A DNA stretch of 64,000 nt from JANQRA01 sp035550735. GTDB lineage: Bacteria > Actinomycetota > Acidimicrobiia > Spongiisociales > ZC4RG35. Shown piece by piece: positions 24,155-32,429 of the stretch. Under the pieces are notes generated by a model. The model worked only from the letters and a program-made list of their open reading frames with translations, was not told the origin of the DNA and did not search any database. Location of the stretch: contig DASZOM010000001.1 of NCBI GenBank assembly GCA_035550735.1, positions 10,545-74,544 on the forward strand, written 5' to 3'. Position 1 is the stretch's first letter. Every line of letters begins with the position of its first letter. The position numbers and the translations under genes were made by a program.

Positions 24155-25467
24155 CTCTGTTCCGACCGATTCCGGGTCACGAAATGAATCGGGTTGCCGG
24201 TGAAGTCGTAGGACCCGCGGAGTCGGTTCTCCAGGAACCTGAGATAGTCATCGCCGAGCTCTGAACCGGAGACGAACACCACGAATGTCGGAGGAGCGGT
24301 CCCCGCCTGAACCGCGTAGTGCAGCTTGGGACGTCTCCCCTTGCGCACCGGTGGAGGATGAGCCGCAGACCATTCCCGGATGTCCCGGTTCAGCTTCCCG
24401 GTCGGGATCCGGCTCGACCGGGTCTCCACGACCGCCTCCAGGGCCGGACCGAGTCGGCCGGCCCGGGCACCGGTCAATGCCGACATGCGGAGCACAGGGG
24501 CCCAGCCGATGAAGGAGAAACGGTGTGGCAGGGATTGCTCGGTGATCTCCCGCTGCTCGTCGTCGAGGGCATCCCACTTGTTGAGGACCACGATCAATCC
24601 CGCCCCGGCCTCGACGATCTCGCGGGCGATGCGCTGGTCCTGGTGGGTGACTCCCTCGGTCGCATCGACCATGAGGATGGCCACGTCGGCACGCTTCAGC
24701 GCGTCACGAGCGCGGACCACGGCGTAGAAGTCGGCGTCCTCGCTGATCTGCGGTTTGCGACGGATCCCGGCGGTGTCGACCAGCCTGTACCGGATCCCGT
24801 CGATGTCGACGTCGACGTCGATCGGATCCCGGGTGGTGCCCGGCTTCTCGGACACGATGACCCGCTCCTCTCCGGCCAGCCGGTTGAGCAGTGTCGACTT
24901 TCCCGAGTTGGGACGTCCCACGATGGCGACCCGGGTCAGTTCGGGCTTCTCCTCGACCTCCTCTGCCTCGGGCAACGCGGCGACCACCCGGTCGAGGAGG
25001 TCTCCCACTCCCCTGCCGTGGAATGCGCTCACCGCCTGGGGCTCGCCGAGACCGAGGGCCCAGAACCGGTCGGCCTCGGACTCGAGTGCCTGGTTGTCGA
25101 TCTTGTTGACCGCCACGACCACCGGGATTCGGGCGCGGCGGAGGATCGAGACCACGCCGCTGTCATCGTCGGTGAGCTGGCCGGTCCCATCCACCACGAA
25201 CACCACGACATCCGCCCCGGATACGGCGCCTTCGGCCTGTTGGCGGATCGAGGTGCTGAAGTCGCTCGTCGGCTTGACCTCCCAGCCGCCGGTGTCCACG
25301 AGGATGAAGTCACGACCGGCCCAGTCGGCGTCGAACTGGCGCCTGTCCCTGGTGACGCCCGACAGCTCCTCCACGACCGCGGAGCGTGATCCGATGATGC
25401 GGTTTACGAGCGTGGACTTGCCCACGTTGGGCCGTCCGACCACCGCGACCACCGGGAGCTGGCTCAC
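24151..25467 (-). CDS. der: Ribosome biogenesis GTPase Der (EngA)
   Basis: This 438-residue GTPase is needed for 50S subunit assembly. Two tandem G domains are visible: the first with 'GRPNVGKST', 'DTGGWE' and 'NKID', the second with 'GRPNSGKST', 'DTAGIR' and 'NKWD'. The C-terminal KH-like domain includes 'PTGKLNRDIREWSAAHPPP' and 'LRFLENRLRGSYDFTGNPI'. It starts with GTG seven bases after ispH. The order cmk-ispH-der matches the Mycobacterium cmk-engA pair with ispH added between them. Confidence 0.97.
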   Translation of the reverse strand: MSQLPVVAVVGRPNVGKSTLVNRIIGSRSAVVEELSGVTRDRRQFDADWAGRDFILVDTGGWEVKPTSDFSTSIRQQAEGAVSGADVVVFVVDGTGQLTDDDSGVVSILRRARIPVVVAVNKIDNQALESEADRFWALGLGEPQAVSAFHGRGVGDLLDRVVAALPEAEEVEEKPELTRVAIVGRPNSGKSTLLNRLAGEERVIVSEKPGTTRDPIDVDVDIDGIRYRLVDTAGIRRKPQISEDADFYAVVRARDALKRADVAILMVDATEGVTHQDQRIAREIVEAGAGLIVVLNKWDALDDEQREITEQSLPHRFSFIGWAPVLRMSALTGARAGRLGPALEAVVETRSSRIPTGKLNRDIREWSAAHPPPVRKGRRPKLHYAVQAGTAPPTFVVFVSGSELGDDYLRFLENRLRGSYDFTGNPIHFVTRNRSEQR

Positions 25468-25474
25468 CGGCTCC

Positions 25475-26524
25475 TCAGGCGCTGATCAGATCGAGGGCCT
25501 CGGTCGCAGTCCACTCGCGATCGCGTTCCAGCCACGACTCGCCCCCTGGCTGCCCCGCGGTGACTCCGGCCTCGACCAGGGTCTGCAGAGTGACGACGAA
25601 CGCCCGAAGCTGGGGCGGAAGCGGGAAGTACTCCCCCTCCTCGGTCGGCGAGGTGAACTCGAATCCCAGGGTGGGGTCGAGACGATCGATGACGTCTTGG
25701 ACGAGATGATCAGGAGCCGAGGCGCCGGCGGTGACGCCCACCGTGGTGACCCCATCGAGCCACTCGGGCCGGATGTCCTCCGCAGAGTCGATGCGAAAGG
25801 CGGGGACGCCATTCTCTTTGGAGACACGAGCCAGTGCCTGGGTGTTGGAGGAGTTCCGCGAGCCCACCACGAGGATCAGGTCACATTCCTTGGAGAGACG
25901 AGTCACCGCCTCCTGTCGGTTGGTGGTGGCATAACAGAGGTCGGACTTGCGGGCGGTCTTCAGGGAGGGGAATCGTGACGAAGCCTCGTCCATGATCTCC
26001 TGCCACTCGAACAGACCGAGGGTGGTTTGCGCCACCAGGGCCACCTTCTCGTCATCGGACGGCGTGAAACCGCCGAGTCCGCGCTCCGGCTCGACCAGGG
26101 TGATCGCCCGAGGGGCCTCCGCAATCGTTCCCACCGCCTCGTCGTGGCCCTCATGGCCGATGTAGATGATGTCGTAGCCCTTCTGGGACATCATCTTCAC
26201 CTCGTGGTGGACCTTGGTCACCAGGGGACACACCGCGTCAATGACCACCGCCGCCCGCTCAGCCGCGCCCCGAATGACCTCTGGAGCCGATCCGTGTGCC
26301 GAGAGCATCACCGGAGCGCCTTCCGGGACCTCCTCGATGTCGTCGACGAAGACGACGCCGACGCGCTCGAATGCCCGCACCACCCACTCGTTGTGGACTA
26401 TCTCGTGGTAGCAGTACACGGGCCCGTCGAAGATGCGGGTCATCCAGGTGAGGGCCTTGATCGCCATCTCCACCCCGGCGCAGAACCCGCGGGGCTGGGC
26501 GAGAAGGACACGTTCAACGGTCAT
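25475..26524 (-). CDS. ispH: 4-hydroxy-3-methylbut-2-enyl diphosphate reductase
   Basis: This iron-sulfur enzyme performs the last step of the MEP isoprenoid pathway, making IPP and DMAPP. The three cluster cysteines are in 'PRGFCAGV', 'DAVCPLV' and 'SDLCYAT'. Substrate-binding motifs 'YCYHEIVHN', 'LSAHGSAP', 'GHEGHDEAVGT' and 'GSRNSSNT' are also present. The ATG at 26524 gives 349 residues. A GTG at 26548 in the same frame would add eight residues. It lies between cmk and der in one transcription unit. Confidence 0.96.
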   Translation of the reverse strand: MTVERVLLAQPRGFCAGVEMAIKALTWMTRIFDGPVYCYHEIVHNEWVVRAFERVGVVFVDDIEEVPEGAPVMLSAHGSAPEVIRGAAERAAVVIDAVCPLVTKVHHEVKMMSQKGYDIIYIGHEGHDEAVGTIAEAPRAITLVEPERGLGGFTPSDDEKVALVAQTTLGLFEWQEIMDEASSRFPSLKTARKSDLCYATTNRQEAVTRLSKECDLILVVGSRNSSNTQALARVSKENGVPAFRIDSAEDIRPEWLDGVTTVGVTAGASAPDHLVQDVIDRLDPTLGFEFTSPTEEGEYFPLPPQLRAFVVTLQTLVEAGVTAGQPGGESWLERDREWTATEALDLISA

Positions 26525-26555
26525 CTCCCCGTCATGGTAGGGGCGCACCGTGGAA

Positions 26556-27206
26556 TCAGGACCTCGCGGCGACGAGCCCGAGCACCGTGTCCACGACCTC
26601 CTCGACGCTCAGTCGGGACGTGTCCAGCACCACTGCGCCTTCGGGCACCACCAGGGGCGACGCAGCTCGCGTCGAGTCGAAGCTGTCACGGCGATTGAGC
26701 TCGATGAGCACCGAGGCCTCGTCGTCACCCGTCTCCAAGGCCCGGCGCTGCGCCCTCACCCTCGGCGAAGCGTCGAGGAAAACCTTCACCTCCGCGTCCG
26801 GGGCCACGACCGATCCGATGTCCCGGCCCTCCACCACGGCACGACGCCCGTGTCGATCGATCCACTCACGTTGCAGGGCGACGAGCCGGGTCCGAACGTC
26901 GGGATGTGAGGACACCGCCGAGACGGCGGCGGTGACGGCCTGGCTGCGGATCTCCGACGACACGTCACGGCCGTCGAGGAACATGTGGCCCGCTTCCTGG
27001 TCGAGGGATGCCGCTTCGGCGATGCGGGCGACCTCCTCGGCATCGGACGGGTCGACCTCCGCCTCCAGCACTGCCAGGGTGACCGCCCTGTAGTAGGCGC
27101 CTGTGTCGAGGTGCGGCATGCCGGTGCGGGTCGCGACCAGCCGGCTCACCGTGCTCTTGCCGGTGCCGCCGGGGCCGTCGAGGGTCACGATCAGGGACGA
27201 GGACAC
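26556..27206 (-). CDS. cmk: Cytidylate kinase
   Basis: This 216-residue kinase phosphorylates CMP and dCMP. The P-loop is 'DGPGGTGKST', the CMP-binding region is 'HLDTGAYYRAVTL', and 'VEGRDIGSVVAPDAEVKVFLDASPRVRAQRR' is the typical LID/acceptor segment. The start is GTG at 27206. A 154-base gap containing an inverted repeat separates it from the end of aroA, the largest break in this long run of genes, so a promoter may lie there. Confidence 0.95.
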   Translation of the reverse strand: MSSSLIVTLDGPGGTGKSTVSRLVATRTGMPHLDTGAYYRAVTLAVLEAEVDPSDAEEVARIAEAASLDQEAGHMFLDGRDVSSEIRSQAVTAAVSAVSSHPDVRTRLVALQREWIDRHGRRAVVEGRDIGSVVAPDAEVKVFLDASPRVRAQRRALETGDDEASVLIELNRRDSFDSTRAASPLVVPEGAVVLDTSRLSVEEVVDTVLGLVAARS

Positions 27207-27262
27207 GGAGGCGACAGGTTAGGGAACCACGACGGCAGGGCGGGCCCTCGGCCTCCGGAGGG

Positions 27263-27290
27263 TTGTCCGACTTGGGGGGAATTCGGACAA
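27263..27290. repeat. 8-bp inverted repeat with a G-run centre, between aroA and cmk
   Basis: TTGTCCGA (27263-27270) and TCGGACAA (27283-27290) are perfect complements around a 12-base centre containing six G. A near-direct copy of the right half follows at once: GGGGGGAATTCGGA, then GGGGGCGAAGTCGGA. It lies 57 bases upstream of the cmk GTG and 71 bases past the aroA stop. It could act as a terminator hairpin for the upstream genes or as a protein-binding site. Confidence 0.5.
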
Positions 27291-27360
27291 TGGGGGCGAA
27301 GTCGGAGACCGGGGCCCACCGCTGCGCACAACCTAGCCACAACAGGACCTGCGTCGCGCA

Positions 27361-28626
27361 TTATCCGGCCAGATCGTCGAGGAAGTCCCAGTACCCGGGC
27401 CAGGTCTTCTCGACCACGTCCGGATGGGTCACGACGACCCCAGGCACGATGGTGCCGAGCAGAGCCGTCGACATGGCGATCCGATGGTCCCCGTGGGGGT
27501 CGACCGTGGCTGCTCGCAAGGTGGCAGGGCCCTTCACGACCAGGAAGTCCTCGCCGGCATCCACCTCACCGCCCAACCGCTCCAATTCGCTCTTCATGGC
27601 CTCGAGACGGTCCGATTCCTTGTGGCGAAGCGACCCGAGACCACGTAGCCGGCTCTGACCATCCGCCACCAGACACACCACAGCCACCGCCAGGGCGCCG
27701 TCGGGTGAGCCGGAGAGATCGACGTCGACCGGTCGAAGACGCCGATCCCGGGCATCGATCACCACCGAGTCGCTCTCCCAGGAGACCTCGCAGCCCATCT
27801 CCTCGAGGATGGCGGCAACCCGCATGTCGGGCTGCCCCGAGTCGCGACCCAGGCCCTCGATCGTCGCCCGTCCCCCGGTGACGGCGGCGACCGCCATGGG
27901 GTAGACCGCCGCCGAGGCGTCGGGCTCGATCATCACGTCGCCGGGGTGATATCCCCCGGTCTCGATCTCGTAGCCGGTGATGGTCTCCCGCACCGCCGCC
28001 CCGAATCTGCGCATGGTGGCGGCGGTCATCCCCAGATAGCCGGCGGAACCGCCCAGCCCGGTGATCTCCAGGTTGACCGGCTGGTTCATCGTCGGGGCCA
28101 CCAGCATCAGGGCCGTGGCGTGCTGGCTGCTCTCGGCGCAGTCGACGTGGATCTGACCACCCCACAACCGGCCCCTGCCACTGACTTCCAGTGGCAGGGA
28201 CTCACCGTCGATCTCGACACCCTGGGCACGGAGGGCGTCGATGAGACCCGACATGGGGCGTTCCGGGAGTCGACCCCGGCCAACGATGCGGGTGGTGCCC
28301 TCGGCCGAGGCGGCCATTGCCATCACGATCCGGGCGGTCAGCCCCGACTCGCCGGCGTCGAGGGGGCCCGTCGGGGCGTGGAGACGTGACCCTCCGCCAT
28401 CGATCACCCATGGATCACCAGACATGTCGACCCCGATCCCGAATGCCTCCAGAGCCCCCTCCATCGCCCGCGGGTCTCCGGCGTCGAGACCTCCGTACAG
28501 ATGGCTGCGTCCCTCGGCCATCCCGGCGGCGGCCATGGCCCGGATGGTCTCCGATTTCGAACCTGGCGGCCTCACGCGGATATCGACCGGGGCGGCGAGA
28601 GGCCGGACTTGGCGTGACCCGGTCAT
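27361..28626 (-). CDS. aroA: 3-phosphoshikimate 1-carboxyvinyltransferase (EPSP synthase)
   Basis: This shikimate-pathway enzyme joins PEP and shikimate 3-phosphate. The 421-residue protein shows 'PPGSKSETIRAM' (phosphate binding), 'LDAGESGLTARIVM' (the conserved LxAGxSGTxxR region, with Leu for Thr), 'ESSQHATALML', 'EPDASAAVYPMAVAAV' and 'RHKESDRLEAMKSEL'. The usual LGNAGT motif reads LDAGES, a divergence seen in non-enterobacterial forms. It is coupled to rluB by an ATGA overlap at 28623-28626. Confidence 0.94.
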   Translation of the reverse strand: MTGSRQVRPLAAPVDIRVRPPGSKSETIRAMAAAGMAEGRSHLYGGLDAGDPRAMEGALEAFGIGVDMSGDPWVIDGGGSRLHAPTGPLDAGESGLTARIVMAMAASAEGTTRIVGRGRLPERPMSGLIDALRAQGVEIDGESLPLEVSGRGRLWGGQIHVDCAESSQHATALMLVAPTMNQPVNLEITGLGGSAGYLGMTAATMRRFGAAVRETITGYEIETGGYHPGDVMIEPDASAAVYPMAVAAVTGGRATIEGLGRDSGQPDMRVAAILEEMGCEVSWESDSVVIDARDRRLRPVDVDLSGSPDGALAVAVVCLVADGQSRLRGLGSLRHKESDRLEAMKSELERLGGEVDAGEDFLVVKGPATLRAATVDPHGDHRIAMSTALLGTIVPGVVVTHPDVVEKTWPGYWDFLDDLAG

Positions 28627-29342
28627 CGCCCCGACCTCAGCAGGCTCTGGATCTCCCCGGCGTCGAGACGTCGCGACTCACCCGGTCTCAGGTGAGGATC
28701 GGTGAGGGGACCGATGGCGGTGCGCACCAGCCGGGTGACCTCGTGGCCGATCGCATCCATCATCCTCCGCACCTCCCGATTGCGGCCTTCGATCATCACC
28801 ATCTCGACGAGCGACCGTCCCGGAGCCGAGTCGACCAGCCGCGCCGATTCGGCCCGCGCCGTGCCGTCGTCGAGCTCGACACCATCGACGAGCTGCCTCA
28901 CCGTTGCCGGAGTGGGATGGCCGTTCACCTCGACAAGGTATTTCTTGGTGATCCCGTAGCGGGGATGGGTGACCCGATTGGTCAGCTCCCCATCGTTGGA
29001 GACCAGTATCAGGCCTTCCGAGTCGGCGTCGAGTCGGCCCACCGGGTAGAGACGCTGCTCCGATGGCACCAGGTCGACCACGGTTCGCCGGCCCTGGGGG
29101 TCGTCCGCGGTGGAGATCACCCCCACCGGCTTGTAGAGGAGATGCGTCTCGAGACCCGCGGCGAGAGGAATCGGCGCGCCGTCGAGGGTCAGGATGTCCT
29201 TGTCGGGATCGACCCGGTCGCCCAATCTCACCGGGGACCCGTTGAGATGGACCCTGCCGCTCACCATGGCCTCCTCGGCGGCACGCCGCGACATCAGACC
29301 GGCCTTGGCGATCGCCTTCTGGATGCGGATTCGCTCCGCCAC
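28623..29342 (-). CDS. rluB: 23S rRNA pseudouridine synthase, RluB/RsuA family
   Basis: The 239-residue protein has an N-terminal S4 RNA-binding domain (residues about 5-60, 'RIQKAIAKAGLMSRRAAEEAM') and the pseudouridine synthase catalytic motif 'GRLDADSEGLILVSNDG' with the catalytic Asp. 'EGRNREVRRMMDAIGHEVTRLVR' closes the domain. In Mycobacterium the same gene (Rv1711) follows scpB and precedes cmk. Here aroA is inserted. It begins three bases after scpB ends. Confidence 0.94.
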   Translation of the reverse strand: MAERIRIQKAIAKAGLMSRRAAEEAMVSGRVHLNGSPVRLGDRVDPDKDILTLDGAPIPLAAGLETHLLYKPVGVISTADDPQGRRTVVDLVPSEQRLYPVGRLDADSEGLILVSNDGELTNRVTHPRYGITKKYLVEVNGHPTPATVRQLVDGVELDDGTARAESARLVDSAPGRSLVEMVMIEGRNREVRRMMDAIGHEVTRLVRTAIGPLTDPHLRPGESRRLDAGEIQSLLRSGR

Positions 29343-29345
29343 CGG

Positions 29346-29906
29346 TCACTCTGACCCGGGTCGGAGGGACTCCTCGAGGGTGTCCACGAACTGTGCCGGT
29401 GGCACGTGGTCGGCGAGGGGCGGCAGCTCGGAGAGGTCGCCGAGGCCCATCTTCTCCAGGAACAGGTCGGTGGTGCGGTAGACCGCCGGGTTCCCGGGGA
29501 TGTTGAGCCTCTCCTTCTCCTCGATGAGGCCCAGACGCTCAAGGGTGCCAACGGCGGAATCGGAGTCGACACCACGGATCTCGCCGATCTGCGACCTGGA
29601 GATGGGCTGGCGATAGGCGACGATGGCGAGAGCCTCCATCGCAGCAGATGAGAGCTTGCGAGCCGTGGCCGAGCGGGAGAAGCGCTCGAGATACGGGTAG
29701 GCGTCGGGATGGCTGTAGAGCCGCCACCCGCCGGCGACCGACTTCAGCACCAGCCCGGCTTCCCGAGCCGCCAGCTGTTCCGCCAGCTCCCCCAGCATCT
29801 CGTCGACCCGGGAGGCCGGGATCTCGAGCACCTCGGCGAGCTCCCGTGTGGGCACGGGCTGCTCGGTCACGAAGAGCACCGCCTCCAGTGCCGCCAGATC
29901 GTTCAC
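29346..29906 (-). CDS. scpB: Segregation and condensation protein B
   Basis: This 186-residue winged-helix protein is the kleisin-associated subunit of the SMC-ScpAB condensin. 'LAALEAVLFVTEQPVPTRELAEVLE' and 'AMEALAIVAYRQPISRSQIGEIRGVDSDSAVGTLERLGLI' match ScpB closely. A long frame opens at 30005 inside scpA; the GTG at 29906 overlaps the scpA stop as GTGA and is chosen. It directly follows scpA as in most bacteria. Confidence 0.94.
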   Translation of the reverse strand: MNDLAALEAVLFVTEQPVPTRELAEVLEIPASRVDEMLGELAEQLAAREAGLVLKSVAGGWRLYSHPDAYPYLERFSRSATARKLSSAAMEALAIVAYRQPISRSQIGEIRGVDSDSAVGTLERLGLIEEKERLNIPGNPAVYRTTDLFLEKMGLGDLSELPPLADHVPPAQFVDTLEESLRPGSE

Positions 29907-30664
29907 GATGCCCACTCCGATGTCAGGTCGACAGATCCGTCGCCGAGATGGCGAACCTCGATCGCTGCGGTCCAGTCTGCCTGGGAGACCTCGATGAGCC
30001 CCCAACGTGCCATCTCGAGCAGGGCGAGGAAGTAGGCCGCCACCTCGACCGGCCGGCGGCAGTGCTCCGTGAGGTCGTCGAATGAGGCGATCGTGCTGAT
30101 CCGGAGACGGTCGCGGAGATCCGCGATGGCGGACTCGACGCTGGGCAGGTCCAAGTCGAGATGGTCCAGATCGGGCTCCATCTCGGCACGGGCCAGGACC
30201 CGGGCGGCGAGCCGGGCCAGATCGTCGATCCCGATCGGGACCGTCACCTCGGGTGGGGGGCGATCGATCCTCTGATCGAGCCCGGAGACCCGGGGCACGA
30301 AACGGTTCTGTTCCTGGAGACGCCGACGCAGGACTGCCGCGACGTCCTTGAAGGTGACCGAGGCCAGCAGACGGGAGAGGAGTCGGTCACGCTCCTCGGC
30401 GAGGGCCAACTCCTCGTCCAGGTCGAGCTGGGAACGAGTGGGCAGGAGCGACTGCGCCTTCAACTGGACCAATGTGGCTGCGATCAGGAGGAACTCCGAG
30501 GTGACATCGAGGTCGAGCTCCCGCATCTCCTCGAGCAACGAGAGGTACTCCCCGACCACCTCGGTGAGACCGACAGCGGTGATCTCCACCTGATGCTTGG
30601 TGATCAGCTGGAGCAGGAGATCGAGTGGCCCCTCGAAGACCGTCGTTCGAACGTGGAAGGTCAT
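29903..30664 (-). CDS. scpA: Segregation and condensation protein A
   Basis: This 253-residue kleisin bridges SMC heads. The N-terminal SMC-neck-binding helix region 'FEGPLDLLLQLITKHQVEITAVGLTEVVGEYL' is clear, and the C-terminal winged helix is 'VAAYFLALLEMARWGLIEVSQADWTAAIEV'. The ATG at 30664 overlaps the stop of the HD-domain gene as ATGA. smc itself is not in the window. Confidence 0.95.
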   Translation of the reverse strand: MTFHVRTTVFEGPLDLLLQLITKHQVEITAVGLTEVVGEYLSLLEEMRELDLDVTSEFLLIAATLVQLKAQSLLPTRSQLDLDEELALAEERDRLLSRLLASVTFKDVAAVLRRRLQEQNRFVPRVSGLDQRIDRPPPEVTVPIGIDDLARLAARVLARAEMEPDLDHLDLDLPSVESAIADLRDRLRISTIASFDDLTEHCRRPVEVAAYFLALLEMARWGLIEVSQADWTAAIEVRHLGDGSVDLTSEWAS

Positions 30665-31185
30665 CGGTTACGCGACATTATCCAGCCGCGCACCGTCTCA
30701 GTTGGCTTTGGCGGCTCGTCCGCCCGGTTCAGGAGATCCCAAACGGGCTCGGAGATGCTCTCCGGCCGGGCGCCGTGATGATGCAGGGCGAAATCGACGG
30801 CCAGGGAGGGCGCCCCGGCCATCGCCAGCTCGTGTGCGCCGATGATTCCGTGGTCCCGGTAGGCGCGCATCCGTTCACTCAGCGGGAGGCGCAACTTGAT
30901 CGCCACCGAGGCCAGCGATCGGCCGACCACCCCGAGGCGGGAATGTCTCTTCCCGATGTCGTGAACCAGAGCGGCGACGATGAGGTCGGCGGCCGCCCCC
31001 TCGGGCTCGAGGCTGGTCGCCGCCTCGTACCCATGACGCTGATCGGCCGGGGGTTGGGCGAAGAACAGCTCGGAAATCGGGGGTTGGAACCACTCTCGCA
31101 CCTGCTGCTCCTCGCCAGGGGTCAACTCCCTGGCGGTGGCTACGTCGAGCAAACGGGCGAAGAGATGGGCCGGGGATCCCGGCAA
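30661..31185 (-). CDS. HD-domain phosphohydrolase-like protein
   Basis: The protein has an HD domain: 'VAALVHDIGKRHSRLGVVGR' (H-D metal pair), 'RDHGIIGAHEL' and 'ALHHHG'. The open frame extends to 31290, but the upstream part is antisense-like composition inside the dksA-type gene. TTG at 31185, one base past the preceding stop, gives 174 residues and is the tentative start; no good ribosome site is visible. In Mycobacterium a ParA gene occupies the place before scpA; here this protein and a zinc-finger protein do. The substrate is unknown. Confidence 0.8.
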   Translation of the reverse strand: MPGSPAHLFARLLDVATARELTPGEEQQVREWFQPPISELFFAQPPADQRHGYEAATSLEPEGAAADLIVAALVHDIGKRHSRLGVVGRSLASVAIKLRLPLSERMRAYRDHGIIGAHELAMAGAPSLAVDFALHHHGARPESISEPVWDLLNRADEPPKPTETVRGWIMSRNR

Positions 31186-31186
31186 G

Positions 31187-31537
31187 TCAGGAGGCGGCCT
31201 TCGTCTTGCAGTCCACGCAGAGGACCGAGGCCGGCCTGAATTCGAGACGGGCGGCACCGATCTCGTTCCCGCATCGGTCACAGGTGCCATACGTCCCGGC
31301 CTCGATGTGGGCCAAGGCGTTGTCGATATCGTCGAGCTGGCTCTTCAGGGACTCGACCAGGCCCAGAACCTCGGTGCGCTCGGCGGTGATCGATGCGGCA
31401 TCGGCGAAACTGCCTCCGAAGTCGATGTCGGAGCGCAGATCTCCGGACTCGGCCGCGCCCAGCTCGTCGAGCTGGTGGACCAGCCGGATTCGCTCCTCAC
31501 GAAGCGCCTTTTCTGCACCGGCGATGTCGAGCGCCAT
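31187..31537 (-). CDS. DksA/TraR-type C4 zinc-finger protein
   Basis: The 116-residue protein has an N-terminal coiled-coil (residues 5-75), then a C4 zinc finger 'CDRCGNEI...CVDCKTKA'. This matches the TraR/DksA family, which contacts RNA polymerase through its secondary channel or acts as a small regulator. The tip of the coiled-coil lacks an obvious DxxDxA motif, so a DksA-like ppGpp function is uncertain. Its ATG overlaps the xerD stop by one base (TAATG). Confidence 0.88.
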   Translation of the reverse strand: MALDIAGAEKALREERIRLVHQLDELGAAESGDLRSDIDFGGSFADAASITAERTEVLGLVESLKSQLDDIDNALAHIEAGTYGTCDRCGNEIGAARLEFRPASVLCVDCKTKAAS

Positions 31538-32418
31538 TACCTACTCCTTGGGTGTGCCTCGACGTAGATCTCCATCACGTGGGCGGGACTGACCCGGGTG
31601 TACACCTGAGTCGTGCTAATCGTAGCGTGACCCAGGATCTCCTGGACTGTCCTGAGGTCGGCCCCGGCCTCGACCATGTGGGTTGCCGCCGAATGACGAA
31701 GTACGTGTGGCGACACTCTACCGGGGTCGATCCCGGCCACAACGGCGTGTTTCTTGACGATGTCGAAGGCCCCTTGTCTGCTCAGCCGGCGCCCCCGCAG
31801 GTTCAGGAACAGCGGGTCTCCGGCGACATCACGCCGCACGAGGCTCATCCGGTCGGGCAGCCAGCGCCCGATCGCCTCGATGGCCTTCCTTCCCAGAGGG
31901 ACGACACGCTGCTTCGATCCCTTGCCGGTGACCCGGACCACTCGCTCGTCCAGGTCGAGATGGCCGAGATCCACCCCCACCGCCTCGGAGACGCGAGCCC
32001 CTGTCCCGTAGAGGAGCTCGAGAAGGGCGCTGTCCCGTCTCGAGGCCGGGTCGGCACTCCCCGGTGACTCCACGAGGGCGATCGCCTCTTCGATGGTCAG
32101 GGCCTTGGGGAAGGGGTCCGGCCGGCGCGGGGAATCGAGGAGGACGGTCGGGTCGTCCGGCCACATCTCCTCGGCGACCAGGAAGCGGTGCAGCCCGCGC
32201 ACCGAGGCGACCTTGCGCGCCAGGGTGGAATCGGCCAGCCCTCGGCCGCGCAGCATCGTCACGAAGGCGTCGACTGCGTGTGCGTCGGGTGTGCGGCCCT
32301 CGAGGTACTCGAGATACTGCTCCAGGTCACGGCGGTAGGCGGCAACGGTGTTCCTCGCCAGGCCCCGCTCCACCCGCAGGGACACCAGGTACTCGTCGAT
32401 CCCGTCGCGGACCGACAT
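31537..32418 (-). CDS. xerD: Tyrosine recombinase XerD
   Basis: This 293-residue site-specific recombinase resolves chromosome dimers at dif with XerC. The catalytic set is visible: Arg in 'GTGARVSEAVGVDL', Lys in 'TGKGSKQRVVP', 'HVLRHSAATHMVEAGADL' (H-x-x-R), His in 'ILGHATIST' and Tyr in 'TTQVYTRV'. The N-terminal SAM-like domain begins 'EYLVSLRVERGLARNTVAAYRRDL'. The ATG at 32418 is chosen; the open frame continues upstream through the ald gene in a non-coding register. The same place in Mycobacterium holds the XerD-type gene Rv1701. Confidence 0.94.
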   Translation of the reverse strand: MSVRDGIDEYLVSLRVERGLARNTVAAYRRDLEQYLEYLEGRTPDAHAVDAFVTMLRGRGLADSTLARKVASVRGLHRFLVAEEMWPDDPTVLLDSPRRPDPFPKALTIEEAIALVESPGSADPASRRDSALLELLYGTGARVSEAVGVDLGHLDLDERVVRVTGKGSKQRVVPLGRKAIEAIGRWLPDRMSLVRRDVAGDPLFLNLRGRRLSRQGAFDIVKKHAVVAGIDPGRVSPHVLRHSAATHMVEAGADLRTVQEILGHATISTTQVYTRVSPAHVMEIYVEAHPRSR

Positions 32419-32429
32419 CCTGGGCCCGC

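Noticed and set aside
24319..25389. Plus-strand frame of 356 codons opposite der
   Set aside because: It is a high-GC antisense shadow of a well-supported GTPase gene, with no recognisable domain.
31186..31290. N-terminal extension of the HD-domain protein to 31290
   Set aside because: The extra residues lie inside the TraR/DksA-type gene in another register and look like shadow sequence (Arg/Pro/Ser-rich).
31537..32418. Integrase of a mobile element
   Set aside because: Its position in the conserved housekeeping block, its length and its motifs fit chromosomal XerD; there are no attachment-site repeats or element genes.
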